64,000 nucleotides of DNA. It comes from Morinoia aosen. Its lineage: Eukaryota > Arthropoda > Malacostraca > Amphipoda > Talitridae. The position numbers were made by a program, and so were the translations under genes. Below the pieces are notes generated by a model. The model was not told where the DNA came from and did no database searches. It worked only from the letters and a program-made list of their open reading frames with translations. The stretch spans positions 10,558,246-10,622,245 of the forward strand of contig JASJYW010000026.1 in the NCBI GenBank assembly GCA_030386875.1, written 5' to 3'. Below are positions 11,738 through 25,475 of the stretch, piece by piece (the stretch's first letter is position 1; each line of letters starts with the position of its first letter).

Positions 11738-13999
11738 GAGCTAAAATGCGTGTTTTGGGCCATTCCTAGGCTGAATGCGGTGAAAATCACGTCGTTTGCT
11801 GTATCCCGTGGCGACATAGGCGGAAAGTGCATATTTAGCCGTTTCCCACGGTCGACAGAGCTAAAATGCGTGTTTTGGGCCATTCCTAGGCCGAATGCGG
11901 TGAAAATCACGTCGTTTGCTGTTTCCCGTGGCGACATAGGCGGAAAGTACATATTCAGCCGATTCCACGGTCGACAGAGCTAAAATGCGTGTTTTGGGCC
12001 ATTCCTAGGCCGAATGCGGTGAAAATCACGTTGTTTGCTGTTTCCCGTGGCGACATAGGCGGAAAGTGCATATTTAGCCGATTCCACGGTCGACAAAGCT
12101 ATAATGCGTGTTTTGGGCCATTGCTAGGCCGAATGCGGTGAAAATCACGTCGTTTGCTGTTTCCCGTGGCGACATAGGCGGAAAGTGGATATTTAGCCGA
12201 TTCCACGGTCGACAGAGCTAAAATGCGTGTTTTGGGCCATTCCTGGGCCGAATGCGGTGAAAATCACGTCGTTTGCTGTTTCCCGTGGCGACATAGGCGG
12301 AAAGTGCATATTTAGCCGATTCCACGGTCGACAGAGCTAAAAGGCGTGTTTTGAGCCATTCCTAGGCCGAATGCGGTGAAAATCACGTCGTTTGATGTTT
12401 CCCGTGGCGACATAGGCGGTATGTGCATATTTAGCCGTTTCCACGGTCGACAGAGCTAAAATGCATGTTTTGGGTCATTCCTAGGCCGAATGCGGTGAAA
12501 ATCACGTCGTTTGCTGTTTCCCGTGGCGACAGAGGCGGAAAGTGCATATTTAGCCGATTCCACGGTCGACAGGGCTAAAATGCGTGTTTTTGGTCATTCC
12601 TAGGCCGAATGCGGTGAAAATCACGTCGTTTGCTGTTTCCCGTGGCGACATAGGCGGAAAGTGCATATTTAGCCGATTCCGCGGTCGACAGAGCTAAAAT
12701 GCGTTTTTTGGGCCATTCCTAGGCCGAATGTGGTGAAAATCACGTCGTTTGCTGTTTCCCGTGGCGACATAGGCGGAAAGTGCATATTTAGCCGTTTCCA
12801 CGGTCGACAGAGCTAAAATGAGTGTTTTGGGCCATTCCTAGGCTGAATGCGGTGAAAATCACGTCGTTTGCTGTTTCCCGCGGCGACATAGGCGGAAAGT
12901 GCATATTTAGCCGTTTCAACGGTCGACAGAGCTAAAATGCGTGTTTTGGGCCATTCCTAGGCCGAATGCGGTGAAAATCACGTCGTTTGCGGTTTCCCGT
13001 GGCGACATAGGCGGAAAGTACATAGTTAGCCGATTTCACGGTCGACAGAGCTAAAATGCGTGTTTTGGGCCATTCCTAGGCCGAATGCGGTGAAAATCAC
13101 GTCGTTTGCTGTTTCCCGTGGCGACATAGGCGGAAAGTGCATATTTAGCCGATTCCACGGTCGACAGAGCTAAAATGCGTGTTTTGAGCCATTCCTAGGC
13201 CGAATGCGGTGAAAATCACGTCGTTTGCTGTTTCCCGTGGCGACATAGGCGGAAAGTGTATATTTAGCCGATTCCACGGTCGACAGAGCTAAAATGCGTG
13301 TTTTGGGCCATTCCTAGGCCGAAAGCGGTGAAAATCACGTCGTTTGCTGTTTCCCGTGGCGACATAGGCGGAAAGTGCATATTTAGCCGATTCCACGGTC
13401 GACAGAGCTAAAATGCGTGTTTTGGGCCATTCCTAGGCCGAATGCGGTGAAAATCACGTCGTTTGCTGTTTCCCGTGGCGACATAGGCGGAAAGAACATA
13501 TTTAGCCGATTCCACGGTCGACAAAGCTAAAATGCGTGTTTTGGGCCATTCCTACGCCGAATGCGGTGAAAATCACGTCGTTTGCTGTTTCCCGTGGCGA
13601 CATAGGCGGAAGTGCATATTTAGCCGATTCCACGGTCGACAGAGCTAAATGCGTGTTTTGGGCCATTCCTAGGCCGAATGCGGTGAAAACCACGTCGTTT
13701 GCTGTTTCCCGTGGCGACATAGGCGGAAAGTGCATATTTAGCCGATTCCACTGTCGACAGAGCTAAAATGCGTGTTTTAGGCCATTCCTAGGCCGAATGC
13801 GGTGAAAATCACGTCGTTTGCTGTTTCCCGTGGCGACATAGGCGGAAAGTGCATATTTAGCCGTTTCCACGGTCGACAGAGCTAAAATGCGTGTTTTGGG
13901 CCATTCCTAGGCCGAATGCGGTGAAATCACGTCGTTTGCTGTTTCCCGTGGCGACATAGGCGGAAAGTGCATATTCTGCCGTTTCCACGGTCGACAGAG

Positions 14000-16900
14000 C
14001 TAAAATGCGTGTTTTGGGCCATTCCTAGGCCGAATGCGGTGAAAATCACGTCGTTTGCTGTTTCCCGTGGCGACATAGGCGGAAAGTGCATATTTAGCCG
14101 ATTCCACGGTCGACAGAGCTAAAATGCGTATTTTGGGCCATTCCTAGGCCGAATGCAGTGAAAATCACGTCGTTTGCTGTTTCCCGTGGCGACATAGAAG
14201 GAAAGTGCATATTTAGCCGATTCCACGGTCGACAGGGCTAAAATGCGTGTTTTGGGCCATTCCTAGGCCGAATGCGGTGAAAATCACGTCGTTTGATGTT
14301 TCCCGTGGCGACATAGGCGGAAAGTGCATATTTAGCCGTTTCCACGGTCGACAGAGCTAAAATGCGTGTTTTGGGCCATTCCTAGGCGAATGCGGTGAAA
14401 ATCACGTCGTTTGCTGTTTCCCGTGGCGACATAGGCGGAAAGTGCATATTTAGCCGTTTCCCACGGTCGACAGAGCTAAAATGCGTGTTTTAGGCCATTC
14501 TTAGGCCGAATGCGGTGAAAATCACGTCGTTTGCTGTTTCCCGTGGCGACATAGGCGGAAAGTGCATATTTAGCCGATTCCACGGTCGACAGAGCTAAAA
14601 TGCGTGTTTTGGGCCATTCCAAGGCCGAATGTGGTGAAAATCACGTCGTTTGCTGTTTCCCGTGGCGACATAGGCGGAAAGTGCATATTTAGCCGATTCC
14701 ACGGTCGACAGGGCTAAAATGCGTGTTTTTTGGCCATTCCTAGGCCGAATGCGGTGAAAATCACGTCGTTTGCTGTTTCCCGTGGCGACATAGGCGGAAA
14801 GTGCATATTTAGCCGATTCCACGGTCGACAGGGCTAAAATGCGTGTTTTTGGCCATTCCTAGGCCAAATGCGGTGAAAATCACGTCGTTCGCTAATTCCC
14901 GTGGCGACATAGGCGGAAAGTGCATATTTAGCCGTTTTCACGGTCGACAGAGCTAAAATGCGTGTTTTGGGCCATTCCTAGGCCGAATGCGGTGAAAATC
15001 ACGTCGTTTGCTGTTTCCCGTGGCGACATAGGCGGAAAGCGCATATTTAGCCGTTTCCCACGGTCGACAGAGCTAAAATGCGTGTTTTGGGCCATTCCTA
15101 GGCCGAATGAAGTGAAAATCACGTCGTTTGCTGTTTCCCGTGGCGACATAGGAGGAAAGTTCATATTTAGCCGATTCCACGGTCGACAGGGCTAAAATGC
15201 GTGTTTTTGGCCATTCCTAGGCCGAATGCGGTGAAAATCACGTCGTTCGCTAATTCCCGTGGCGACATAGGCGGAAAGTGCATATTTAGCCGTTTTCACG
15301 GTCGACAGAGCTAAAATGCGTGTTTTGGGCCATTCCTAGGCCGAATGCGGTGAAAACCACGTCGTTGCTGTTTCCCGTGGCGACATAGGCGGAAAGTGCA
15401 AATTTAGCCGATTCCACGGTCGACAGAGCTAAAATGCGTATTTTGGGCCATTCCTATGCCGAATGCGGTGGAAATCACGTCGTTTGCGGTTTCCCGTGGC
15501 GACATAGGCGGAAAGTGCATATTTAGCCGATTCCACGGTCGACAGAGCTAAAATGCGTGTTTTGGGCCATTCCTAGGCCGAATGCTGTGAAAATCACGTC
15601 GTTTGCTGTTTCCCGTGGCGACATAGGCGGAAAGTGCATATTTAGCCGATTCCACGGTCGACAGAGCTAAAATGCTTGTTTTAGGCCATTCCTAGGCCGA
15701 ATGCGGTGAAAATCACGTCGTTTGCTGTTTCCCGTGGCGACATAGGCGGAAAGTGCATATTTAGCCGTTTCCACGGTTGACAGAGCTAAAATGCGTGTTT
15801 TGGGCCATTCCTAGGCCGAATGCGGTGAAAATCACGTCGTTTGCTGTTTCCCGTGGCGACATAGGCGGAAAGTGCATATTTAGCCGATTCCACGGTCGAC
15901 AGGGCTAAAATGCGTGTTTCTGGCCATTCCTAGGCCGAATGCGGTGAAAATCACATCGTTTGCTGTTTCCCGTGGCGACATAGGCGGAAAGTGCATATTT
16001 AGCCGATTCCACGGTCGACAGAGCTAAAATGCGTGTTTTGGGCCATTCCTAGGCCGAATGCGGTGAAAATCACGTCGTTTGCTGTTTCCCGTGGCGACAT
16101 AGAGGGAAGTGCGTATTTAGCCGATTCCACGGTCGACAGAGCTAAAATGCGTGTTTTTGGCCATCCCTAGGCCGAATGCGGTGAAAATCACGTCGTTTGC
16201 TGTTTTCCGTGGCGACATAGGCGGAAAGTGCATATTTAGCCGTTACCCACGGTCGACAGAGCTAAAATGCGTGTTTTGGTCCATTCCTAGGCCGAATGCG
16301 GTGAAAATCACGTCGTTTGCTGTTTCCCGTGGCGACATAGGCGGAAAGTGCATATTTAGCCGATTCCACGGTCGACAGAGCTAAAATGCGTGTTTTGGGC
16401 CATTCCTAGGCCGAATGCGGTGAGAATCACGTCGTTTGCTGTTTCCCGTGGCGACATAGGCGGAAAGTGCATATTTAGCCGTTTCCACGGTCGACAGAGC
16501 TAAAATGCGTGTTTTGGGCCATTCCTAGGCCGAATGCGATGAAAATCACGCCGTTTGCTGTTTCCCGTGGCGACATAGGCGGCAAGTGCATATTTAGCCG
16601 ATTCCACGGTCGACAGAGCTAAAATGCGTGTTTTGGGCCATTCCTAGGCCGAATGCGGTGAAAATCACGTCGTTTGCTGTTTCCCGTGGCGACATAGGCG
16701 GAAAGTGCATACTTAGCCGATTCCACGGTCGACAGGGCTAAAATGCGTGTTTTGGGCCATTCCTAGGCCGAATGCGGTGAAAATCACGTCGTTTGCTGTT
16801 TTCCCGTGGCGACATAGGCGGAAAGTGCATATTTAGCCGATTCCACGGTCGACAGAGCTAAAATGCGTGTTTTGGGCCATTCCTAGGCCGAATGCGGTGA

Positions 16901-19900
16901 AAATCACGTCGTTTGCTGTTTCCCGTGGCGACATAGGCGGAAAGTGCATATTTAGCCGATTCCACGGTCGACAAAGCTAAAATGCGTGTTATGGGCCATT
17001 CCTAGGCCGAATGCGGTGAAAATCACGTCGTTTGCTGTTTCCCGTGGCGACATAGGCGGAAAGTGCATATTTAGCCGATTCCACGGTCGACAGAGCTAAA
17101 ATGCGTGTTTTGGGCCATCCCTAGGCCGAATGCGGTGAACATCACGTCGTTTGCTGTTTCCCGTGGCGACATAGGCAGAAAGTGCATATTTAGCCGATTC
17201 CACGGTCGACAGAGCTAAAATGCGTGTTTTGGGCCATTCCTAGGCCGAATGCGGTGAAAATCACGCCGTTTGCTGTTTCCCGTGGCGACATAGGCGAAAA
17301 GTGCATATTTAGCCGTTTCCACGGTCGACAGAGCTAAAATGCGTGTTTTGGGCCATTCCTATGCCGAATGCGGTGAAAATCACGTCGTTTGCTGTTTCCC
17401 GTGGCGACATAGGCGGAAAGTGCATATTTAGCCGATTCCACGGTCGACAGAGCTAATATGCGTGTATTTGCCATTCCTCGGCCGAATGCGGTAAAAATCA
17501 CGTCGTTTGCTGTTTCCCGTGGCGACATAGGCGGAAAGTGCATATTTAGCTGATTCCACGGTTGACAGAGCTAAAATGCGTGTTTTGGGCCATTCCTAGG
17601 CCGAATGCGGTGAAAATCACGTCGTTTGCTGTTTTCCGTGGCGACATAGGCGGAAAGTGCATATTTAGCCGTTTCCACGGTCGACAGAGCTAAAATGCGT
17701 GTTTTGGGCCATTCCTAGGCCGAATGAGGTGAAAATCACGTCGTTTGCTGTTTCCCGTGGCGACATAGGCGGAAAGTGCATATTTAGCCGATTCCACGGT
17801 CGACAGATGTAAAATGCGTGTTTTGGGCCATTCCTAGGCCGAATGTGGTGAAAATTCCGTCGTTTGCTGTTTCCCGTGGCGACATAGGTGGAAAGTGAAT
17901 ACTTAGCCGATTCCACGGTCGACAGAGCTAAAATGCGTGTTTGGGCCATTCCTAGGCCGAATGCGGTGAAAATCACGTCGTTAGCTTTTTCCCGTGGCGA
18001 CATAGGCGGAAAGTGCATATTTAGCCTTTTCCACGGTCGACAGAGCTAAAATGTGTGTTTTGGGCCATTCCTAGGCCGAATGCTTTGAAAATCACGTCGT
18101 TTGCTGTTTCCCGAGGCGACATAGGCGGAAAGTGCATATTTAGCCGTTTCCACGGTCGACAGAGCTAAAATGCGTGTTTTGGGCCATTCCTAGGCCGAAT
18201 GCGGTGAAAATCACGTTGTTTGCTGTTTCCCGTGGCGACATTTGCGGAAAGTGCATATTTAGCCGATTCCACGGTCGACAGAGCTAAAATGCGTGTTTTG
18301 GGCCATTCATAGGCCGAATGCTGTGAAAATCACGTCGTTTGCTGTTTCCCTTGGCGACATAGGCGGAAAGTGCATATTTAGCCGATTCCACGGTCGACAG
18401 GGCTAAAATGCGTGTTTTTGGCCATTCCTAGGCCGAATGCGGTGAAAATCACGTCGTTTGCTGTTTCCCGTGGCGACATAGGCGGAAAGTGCATATTTAG
18501 CCGTTTCCACGGTCGACAGAGCTAAAATGCGTGTTTTGGGCCATTCCTAGGCCGAATGCGGTGAAAATCACGTCGTTTGCTGTTTCCCGTGGCGACATAG
18601 GCGGAACGTGCATATTTAGCCGTTTCCACGGTCGACAGAGCTAAAATGCGTGTTTTTGGCCATTCCTAGGCCGAATGCAGTGAAAATCACGTCGTTTGCT
18701 GTTTCCCGTGGCGACATAGGCGAAAAGTGCATATTTAGCCGATTCCACGGTCGACAGGGCTAAAATGCGTGTTTTCGGCCATTCCTAGGCCGAATGCGGT
18801 GAAAATCACGTCGTTTGCTGTTTCCCGCGGCGACATAGGCGGAAAGTGCATATTTAGCCGTTTCCACGGTCGACAGAGCTAAAATGCGTGTTTTGGGCCA
18901 TTCCTAGGCCGAATGCGGTGAAAATCACGTCGTTTGCTGTTTCCCGTGGCGAAATAGGCGGAAAGTGCATATTTAGCCGTTTCCACGGTCGACAGGGCTA
19001 AAATGCGTGTTTTGGGCCATTCCTAGGCCGAACGCGGTGAAATTCACGTCGTTTGCTGTTTCCAGTGGCGACATAGGCGGAAAGTGCATATTTAGCCGTT
19101 TCCACGGTCGACAGAGCTAAAATGCGTGTTTTGGGCCATTCCTAGGCCGAATGCGGTGAAAATCACGTCGTTTGCTGTTTCCCGTGGCGACATAGGCGGA
19201 AAGTGCATATATAGCCGATTCCACGGTCGACAGAGCTAAAATGCGTGTTTTGGGCCATTCCTAGGCCGAATGCGGTGTAAATCACGTCGTTTACTGTTTC
19301 CCGTGGCGACATAGGCGGAAAGTGCATATATAGCCGTTTCCACGGTCGACAGAGCTAAAATGCGTGTTTTGGGCCATTACTGGGCCGAATGCGGTGAAAA
19401 TCACGTCGTTTGCTGTTTCCCGTGGCGACATAGGCGGAAAGTGCATATTTAGCCGATTCCATGGTCGACAGAGCTAAAATGCGTGTTTTGGGCCATTCCT
19501 AGGCCGAATGCGGTGAAAATCACGTCGTTTGCTGTTTCCCGTGGCGACATAGGCGGAAAGTGCATATTTAGCCGATTCCACGGTCGACAGAGCTAAAATG
19601 CGTGTTTTGGGCCATTCCTAGGCCGAATGCGATGAAAATCACGTCGTTTGCTGTTTCCCGTGGCGACATAGGCGGAAAGTGCATATTTAGCCGATTCCAC
19701 GATCGACAGAGCTAAAATGCGTGTATTTGACATTCCTAGGCCGAATGCGGTAAAAATCACGTCGTTTGCTGTTTCCCGTGGCGACATAGGCGGAAAGTGC
19801 ATATTTAGCTGATTCCACGGTCGACAGAGCTAAAATGCGGGTTTTGGGCCATTCCTAGGCCGAATGAGGTGAAATCACGTCGTTTGCTGTTTCCCGTAGC

Positions 19901-20600
19901 GACATAGGCGGAAAGTGCATATTTAGCCGATTCCACGGTCGACAGGGCTAAAATGCGTGTTTTTGCCCATTCCTAGGCCGAATGCGGTGAAAATCACGTC
20001 GTTTGCCGTTTCCCGTGGCGACATAGGCGGAAAGTGCATATTTAGCCGATTCCACGGTCGACAGGGCTAAAATGCGTGTTTTGGGCCATTCCTAGGCCGA
20101 ACGCGGTGAAAATCACGTCGTTTGCTGTTTCCCGTGGCGACATAGGCGAAAAGTGCATATTTAGCCGATTCCACGATCGACAGGGCTAAAATGCGTGTTT
20201 TGGGCCATTCCTAGGCCGAATGCGGTGAAAATCACGTCGTTTGCTGTTTCCCGTGGCGACATAGGCGGAAAGTGCATATTTAGCCGTTTCCACGGTCGAC
20301 AGAGCTAAAATGCGTGTTTTGGGCCATTACTAGGCCGAATGCGGTGAAAATCACGTCGTTTGCTGTTTCCCGTGGCGACATAGGCGGAAAGTGCATATTT
20401 AGCCGATTCCACGGTCGACAGAGCTAAAATGCGATTTTTGGGCCATTCCTAGGCCGAATGCGGTGAAAATCACGTCGTTTGCTGTTTCCCGTGGCGACAT
20501 AGGCGGAAAGTGCATATTTAGCCGATTCCACGGTCTACAGAGCTAAAATGCGTGTGTTTGGCCATTCCTATGCCGAATGCGGTGAAAATCACGTCGTTTG
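14000..20600 (-). repeat. first copy of a large (59-75 monomer) satellite duplication
   Basis: Rare variants here recur in order further right. GACATAGAAGG at 14191 matches 21210 (offset 7,019). The pair carrying GCGGTGAACATC at 17131 matches 25101 (offset 7,970). After removing the 10,013 bp contributed by element 1 and its target duplication, 17288 matches 35271 (offset 7,970) and 17809-18018 matches 36744-36953 (offset 8,922). The offset grows in steps of whole monomers, so the two copies differ by gains or losses of monomers. The outer limits are approximate. Confidence 0.8.
17220..17223. other. paralogous empty site of the element 1 insertion
   Basis: The tetranucleotide ATGC here is the uninterrupted counterpart of the duplicated ATGC flanking element 1. 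Both flanks of the insertion align to this place with the same offset of 7,970 bp once the element plus one ATGC is removed. The preceding 119 bp of the two copies differ at one base by my comparison. Confidence 0.8.
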
Positions 20601-20999
20601 CTGTTTCCCGTGGCGACATAGGCGGAAAGTGCATATTTAGCCGTTTCCACGGTCGACAGAGCTAAAATGCGTGTTTTGGGCCATTCCTAGGCCGAATGCG
20701 GTGAAAATCACGTCGTTTGCTGTTTCCCATGGCGACATAGGCGGAAAGTGCATATTTAGCCGATTCCACGGTCGACAGAGCTAAAATGCGTGTTTGGGGC
20801 CATTCCTAGGCCGAATGCGGTGAAAATCACGTCGTTTGCTGTTTCCCGTGGCGATATAGGCGGAAAGTGCATATCTAGCCGTTTCCACGGTCGACAGAGC
20901 TAAAATGCGTGTTTTAGGCCATTCCTAGGCCGAATGCGGTGAAAATCACGTCGTTTGCTGTTTCCCGTGGCGACATAGGCGGAAAGTGCATATTCAGCC

Positions 21000-23900
21000 G
21001 TTTCCACGGTCGACAGAGCTAAAATGCGTGTTTTGGGCCATTCCTAGGCCGAATGCGGTGAAAATCACGTCGTTTGCTGTTTCCCGTGGCGACATAGGCG
21101 GAAAGTGCATATTTAGCCGATTCCACGGTCGACAGAGCTAAAATGCGTATTTTGGGCCATTCCTAGGCCGAATGCAGTGAAAATCACGTCGTTTGCTGTT
21201 TCCCGTGATGACATAGAAGGAAAGTGCATATTTAGCCGATTCCACGGTCGACAGGGCTAAAATGCGTGTTTTGGGCCATTCCTAGGCCGAATGCGGTGAA
21301 AATCACGTCGTTTGATGTTTCCCGTGGCGACATAGGCGGAAAGTGCATATTTAGCCGTTTCCACGGTCGCCAGAGCTAAAATGCGTGTTTTGGGCCATTC
21401 CTAGGCCGAATGCGGTGAAAATCACGTCGTTTGCTGTTTCCCGTGGCGACATAGGCGGAAAGTGCATATTTAGCCGTTTCCACGGTCGACAGAGCTAAAA
21501 TGCGTGTTTTAGGCCATTCTTAGGCCGAATGCGGTGAAAATCACGTCGTTTGCTGTTTCCCGTGGCGACATAGGCGGAAAGTGCATATTTAGCCGATTCC
21601 ACGGTCGACAGAGCTAAAATGCGTGTTTTGGGCCATTCCTAGGCCGAATGTGGTGAAAATCACGTCGTTTGCTGTTTCCCGTGGCGACATAGGCGGAAAG
21701 TGCATATTTAGCCGATTCCACGGTCGACAGGGCTAAAATGCGTGTTTTTGGCCATTCCTAGGCCGAATGCGGTGAAAATCACGTCGTTTGCTGTTTCCCG
21801 TGGCGACATAGGCGGAAAGTGCATATTTAGCCGATTCCACGGTCGACAGGGCTAAAATGCGTGTTTTTGGCCATTCCTAGGCCGAATGCGGTGAAAATCA
21901 CGTCGTTCGCTAATTCCCGTGGCGACATAGGCGGAAAGTGCATATTTAGCCGTTTTCACGGTCGACAGAGCTAAAATGCGTGTTTTGGGCCATTCCTAGG
22001 CCGAATGCGGTGAAAATCACGTCGTTTGCTGTTTCCCGTGGCGACATAGGCGGAAAGCGCATATTTAGCCGTTTCCCACGGTCGACAGAGCTAAAATGCG
22101 TGTTTTGGGCCATTCCTAGGCCGAATGAAGTGAAAATCACGTCGTTTGCTGTTTCCCGTGGCGACATAGGAGGAAAGTGCATATTTAGCCGATTCCACGG
22201 TCGACAGGGCTAAAATGCATGTTTTTGGCCATTCCTAGGCCGAATGCGGTGAAAATCAGGTCGTTCGCTAATTCCCGTGGCGACATAGGCGGAAAGTGCA
22301 TATTTAGCCGTTTTCACGGTCGACAGAGCTCAAATGCGTGTTTTGGGCCATTCCTAGGCCGAATGCGGTGAAAACCACGTCGTTTGCTGTTTCCCGTGGC
22401 GACATAGGCGGAAAGTGCATATTTAGCCGATTCCACGGTCGACAGAGCTAAAATGCGTGTTTTGGGCCATTCCTATGCCGAATGCGGTGAAAATCACGTC
22501 GTTTGCTGTTTCCCGTGGCGACATAGGCGGAAAGTGCATATTTAGCCGATTCCACGGTCGACAGAGCTAAAATGCGTGTTTTGGGCCATTCCTAAGCCGA
22601 ATGCTGTGAAAATCACGTCGTTTGCTGTTTCCCGTGGCGACATAGGCGGAAAGTGCATATTTAGCCGATTCCACGGTCGACAGAGCTAAAATGCTTGTTT
22701 TAGGCCATTCCTAGGCCGAATGCGGTGAAAATCACGTCGTTTGCTGTTTCCCGTGGCGACATAGGCGGAAAGTGCATATTTAGCCGTTTCCACGGTCGAC
22801 AGAGCTAAAATGCGTGTTTTGGGCCATTCCTAGGCCGAATGCGGTGAAAATCACGTCGTTTGCTGTTTCCCGTGGCGACATAGGCGGGAAGTGCATATTT
22901 AGCCGATTCCACGGTCGACAGGGCTAAAATGCGTGTTTTTGGCCATTCCTAGGCCGAATGCGGTGAAAATCACGTCGTTTGCTGTTTCCCGTGGCGACAT
23001 AGCCGGAAAGTGCATATTTAGCCGTTTCCACGGTCGACAGAGCTAAAATGCGTGTTTTGGGTCATTCCTAGGGTGAATGCGGTGAAAATCACGTCGTTTG
23101 CTGTTTCCCGTGGCGACATAGGCGGAAAGTGCATATTTAGCCGTTTCCACGGTCGGCAGGGCTAAAATGAGTGTTTTGATTCATTCCTAGGCCGAATGCG
23201 GTGAAAATCACGTCGTTTGCTGTTTCCCGTGGCGACATAGGCGGAAAGTGCATATTTAGCCGTTTCCACGGTCGACAGAGCTAAAATGCGTGTTTTGGGC
23301 CATTCCTAGGCCGAATGCGGTGAAAATCACGTCGTTTGCTGTTTCCCGTGGCGACATAGGCGGAAAGTGCCTATATAGCCGATTCCACGGTCGACAGAGC
23401 TAAAATGCGTGTTTTGGGCCATTCCTAGGCCGAATGCGGTGAAAATCACGTCGTTTGCTGTTTCCCGTGGCGACATAGTCGGAAAGTGCATATTTAGCCG
23501 ATTCCACGGTCGACAGGGCTAAAATGCGTGTTTTGGGCCATTCCTAGGCCGAATGCGGTGAAAATCACGTCGTTTGCTGTTTCCCGTGGCGACAAAGGCG
23601 GAAAGTGCATATTTAGCCGATTCCACGGTCGACAGGGCTAAAATGCGTGTTTCTGGCCATTCCTAGGCCGAATGCGGTGAAAATCACGTCGTTTGCTGTT
23701 TCCCGTGGCGACATAGGCGGAAAGTGCATATTTAGCCGATTCCACGGTCGACAGAGCTAAAATGCGTGTTTTGGGCCATTCCTAGGCCGAATGCGGTGAA
23801 AATCACGTCGTTTGCTGTTTCCCGTCGCGACAAAGGCGGAAAGTGCATATTTAGCCAATTCCACGGTCGACGGAGCTAAAATGCGTGTTTTGGGCCATTC

Positions 23901-25193
23901 CTAGGCCGAATGCGGTGAAAATCACGTCGTTTGCTGTTTCCCGTTGCGACATAGGCGGAAAGTGCATATTTAGCCGTTTCCACGGTCGACAGAGCTAAAA
24001 TGCGTGTTTTGGGCCATTCCTAGGCCGAATGCGGTGAAAATCACGTCGTTTGCTGTTTCCCGTGGCGACATAGGCGGAAAGTGCATATTTAGCCGATTCC
24101 ACGGTCGACAGAGCTAAAATGCGTGTTTTGGGCCATTCCTAGGCCAAATGCGGTGAAAATCACGTCGTTTGCTGTTTCCCGTGGCGACATAGAGGGAAAG
24201 TGCGTATTTAGCCGATTCCACGGTCGAAAGAGCTAAAATGCGTGTTTTTGGCCATCCCTAGGCCGAATGCGGTGAAAATCACGTCGTTTGCTGTTTTCCG
24301 TGGCGACATAGGCGGAAAGTGCATATTTAGCCGTTTCCACGGTCGACAGAGCTAAAATGCGTGTTTTGGTCCATTCCTAGGCCGAATGCGGTGAAAATCA
24401 CGTCGTTTGCTGTTTCCCGTGGCGACATAGGCGGAAAGTGCATATTTAGCCGATTCCACGGTCGACAGAGCTAAAATGCGTGTTTTGGGCCATTCCTAGG
24501 CCGAATGCGGTGAAAATCACGTCGTTTGCTGTTTCCCGTGGCGACATAGGCGGAAAGTGCATATTTAGCCGTTTCCACGGTCGACAGAGCTAAAATGCGT
24601 GTTTTGGGCCATTCCTAGGCCGAATGCGGTGAAAATCACGCCGTTTGCTGTTTCCCGTGGCGACATAGGCGGCAAGTGCATATTTAGCCGATTCCACGGT
24701 CGACAGAGCTAAAATGCGTGTTTTGGGCCATTCCTAGGCCGAATGCGGTGAAAATCACGTCGTTTGCTGTTTCCCGTGGCGACATAGGCGGAAAGTGCAT
24801 ACTTAGCCGATTCCACGGTCGACAGGGCTAAAATGCGTGTTTTGGGCCATTCCTAGGCCGAATGCGGTGAAAATCACGTCGTTTGCTGTTTCTCGTGGCG
24901 ACATAGGCGGAAAGTGCATATTTAGCCGATTCCACGGTCGACAAAGCTAAAATGCGTGTTATGGGCCATTCCTAGGCCGAATACGGTGAAAATCACGTCG
25001 TTTGCTGTTTCCCGTGGCGACATAGGCGGAAAGTGCATATTTAGCCGATTCCACGGTCGACAGAGCTAAAATGCGTGTTTTGGGCCATCCCTAGGCCGAA
25101 TGCGGTGAACATCACGTCGTTTGCTGTTTCCCGTGGCGACATAGGCGGAAAGTGCATATTTAGCCGATTCCACGGTCGACAGAGCTAAAATGC
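21000..25193 (-). repeat. second copy of the large satellite duplication, left part
   Basis: This is the counterpart of the block starting near 14000. It continues beyond the inserted element from 35203 to at least 38737, where 38528-38737 corresponds to 19593-19802. Between about 23000 and 24200 this copy holds roughly nine monomers without a colinear partner in the first copy. Confidence 0.75.
25190..25193. repeat. target-site duplication of element 1, left copy
   Basis: ATGC directly before the LTR. It matches the ATGC directly after the element. The preceding A is shared on both sides by satellite context, so a 5-bp AATGC reading is possible if the LTR is taken one base shorter. Confidence 0.85.
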
Positions 25194-25461
25194 TATCGCA
25201 CCCCTTCTAGTATGTGTCTATATCTTTAGGGTCGCGACTTCGGAGGGTAGAGTGAATACGCAGGTTACGGTGCGAGTTTACTCGTAGAAACGTTGTACAG
25301 GTAGAACACGATCCAAGTGCGCTCTGAAGAGCTGAACACGGCGCATTTATACACACAAATCGCTGACTCAGCGGCGCACGGTGCCCGAGTCGCACCAGGC
25401 GTGGCACTGAACGTACGTACTAACATATGTACGAGGACAAGTGCGTGACCGTATTGGCACA
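25194..25461 (-). repeat. 3' LTR of element 1
   Basis: 268 bp. On the minus strand it starts TGTGCCAATACGG and ends GCGATA. It differs from the 5' LTR at four positions by my alignment, about 98.5% identity, so the insertion is fairly recent. The TATAAAT promoter motif is retained at the equivalent position. Short open frames in it are not genes. Confidence 0.93.
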
Positions 25462-25475
25462 CACCTCCCCCACCA
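25462..25475 (-). other. polypurine tract of element 1
   Basis: On the minus strand TGGTGGGGGAGGTG lies immediately before the 3' LTR, the expected place and composition for the plus-strand DNA primer of reverse transcription. Confidence 0.85.

Larger units (their letters stand above)
11738..25193 (-). repeat. satellite array B, 119-bp monomer, minus orientation
   Basis: About 113 monomers of the same satellite as array A, reverse-complemented. Units read GAGCTAAAATGCGTG, TTTTGGGCCATTCCTAGG, CCGAATGCGG, TGAAAATCACGTCG, TTTGCTGTTTCCCG, TGGCGACATAGGCGG, AAAGTGCATATTTAGCCG and a CCACGGTCGACAG block. The array ends where the LTR of element 1 begins, and its sequence continues without loss on the other side of the element. 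Confidence 0.97.

Noticed and set aside
11157..11952. Long open frames of about 190-260 codons spanning the first N run
   Set aside because: They are open only because N carries no stop codons. The same applies to frames spanning 52767-53441.
25207..25462. Short minus-strand frames within the LTRs of element 1 (also 34948-35305)
   Set aside because: They overlap promoter, R and U5 sequences, and one runs into satellite. No coding evidence.
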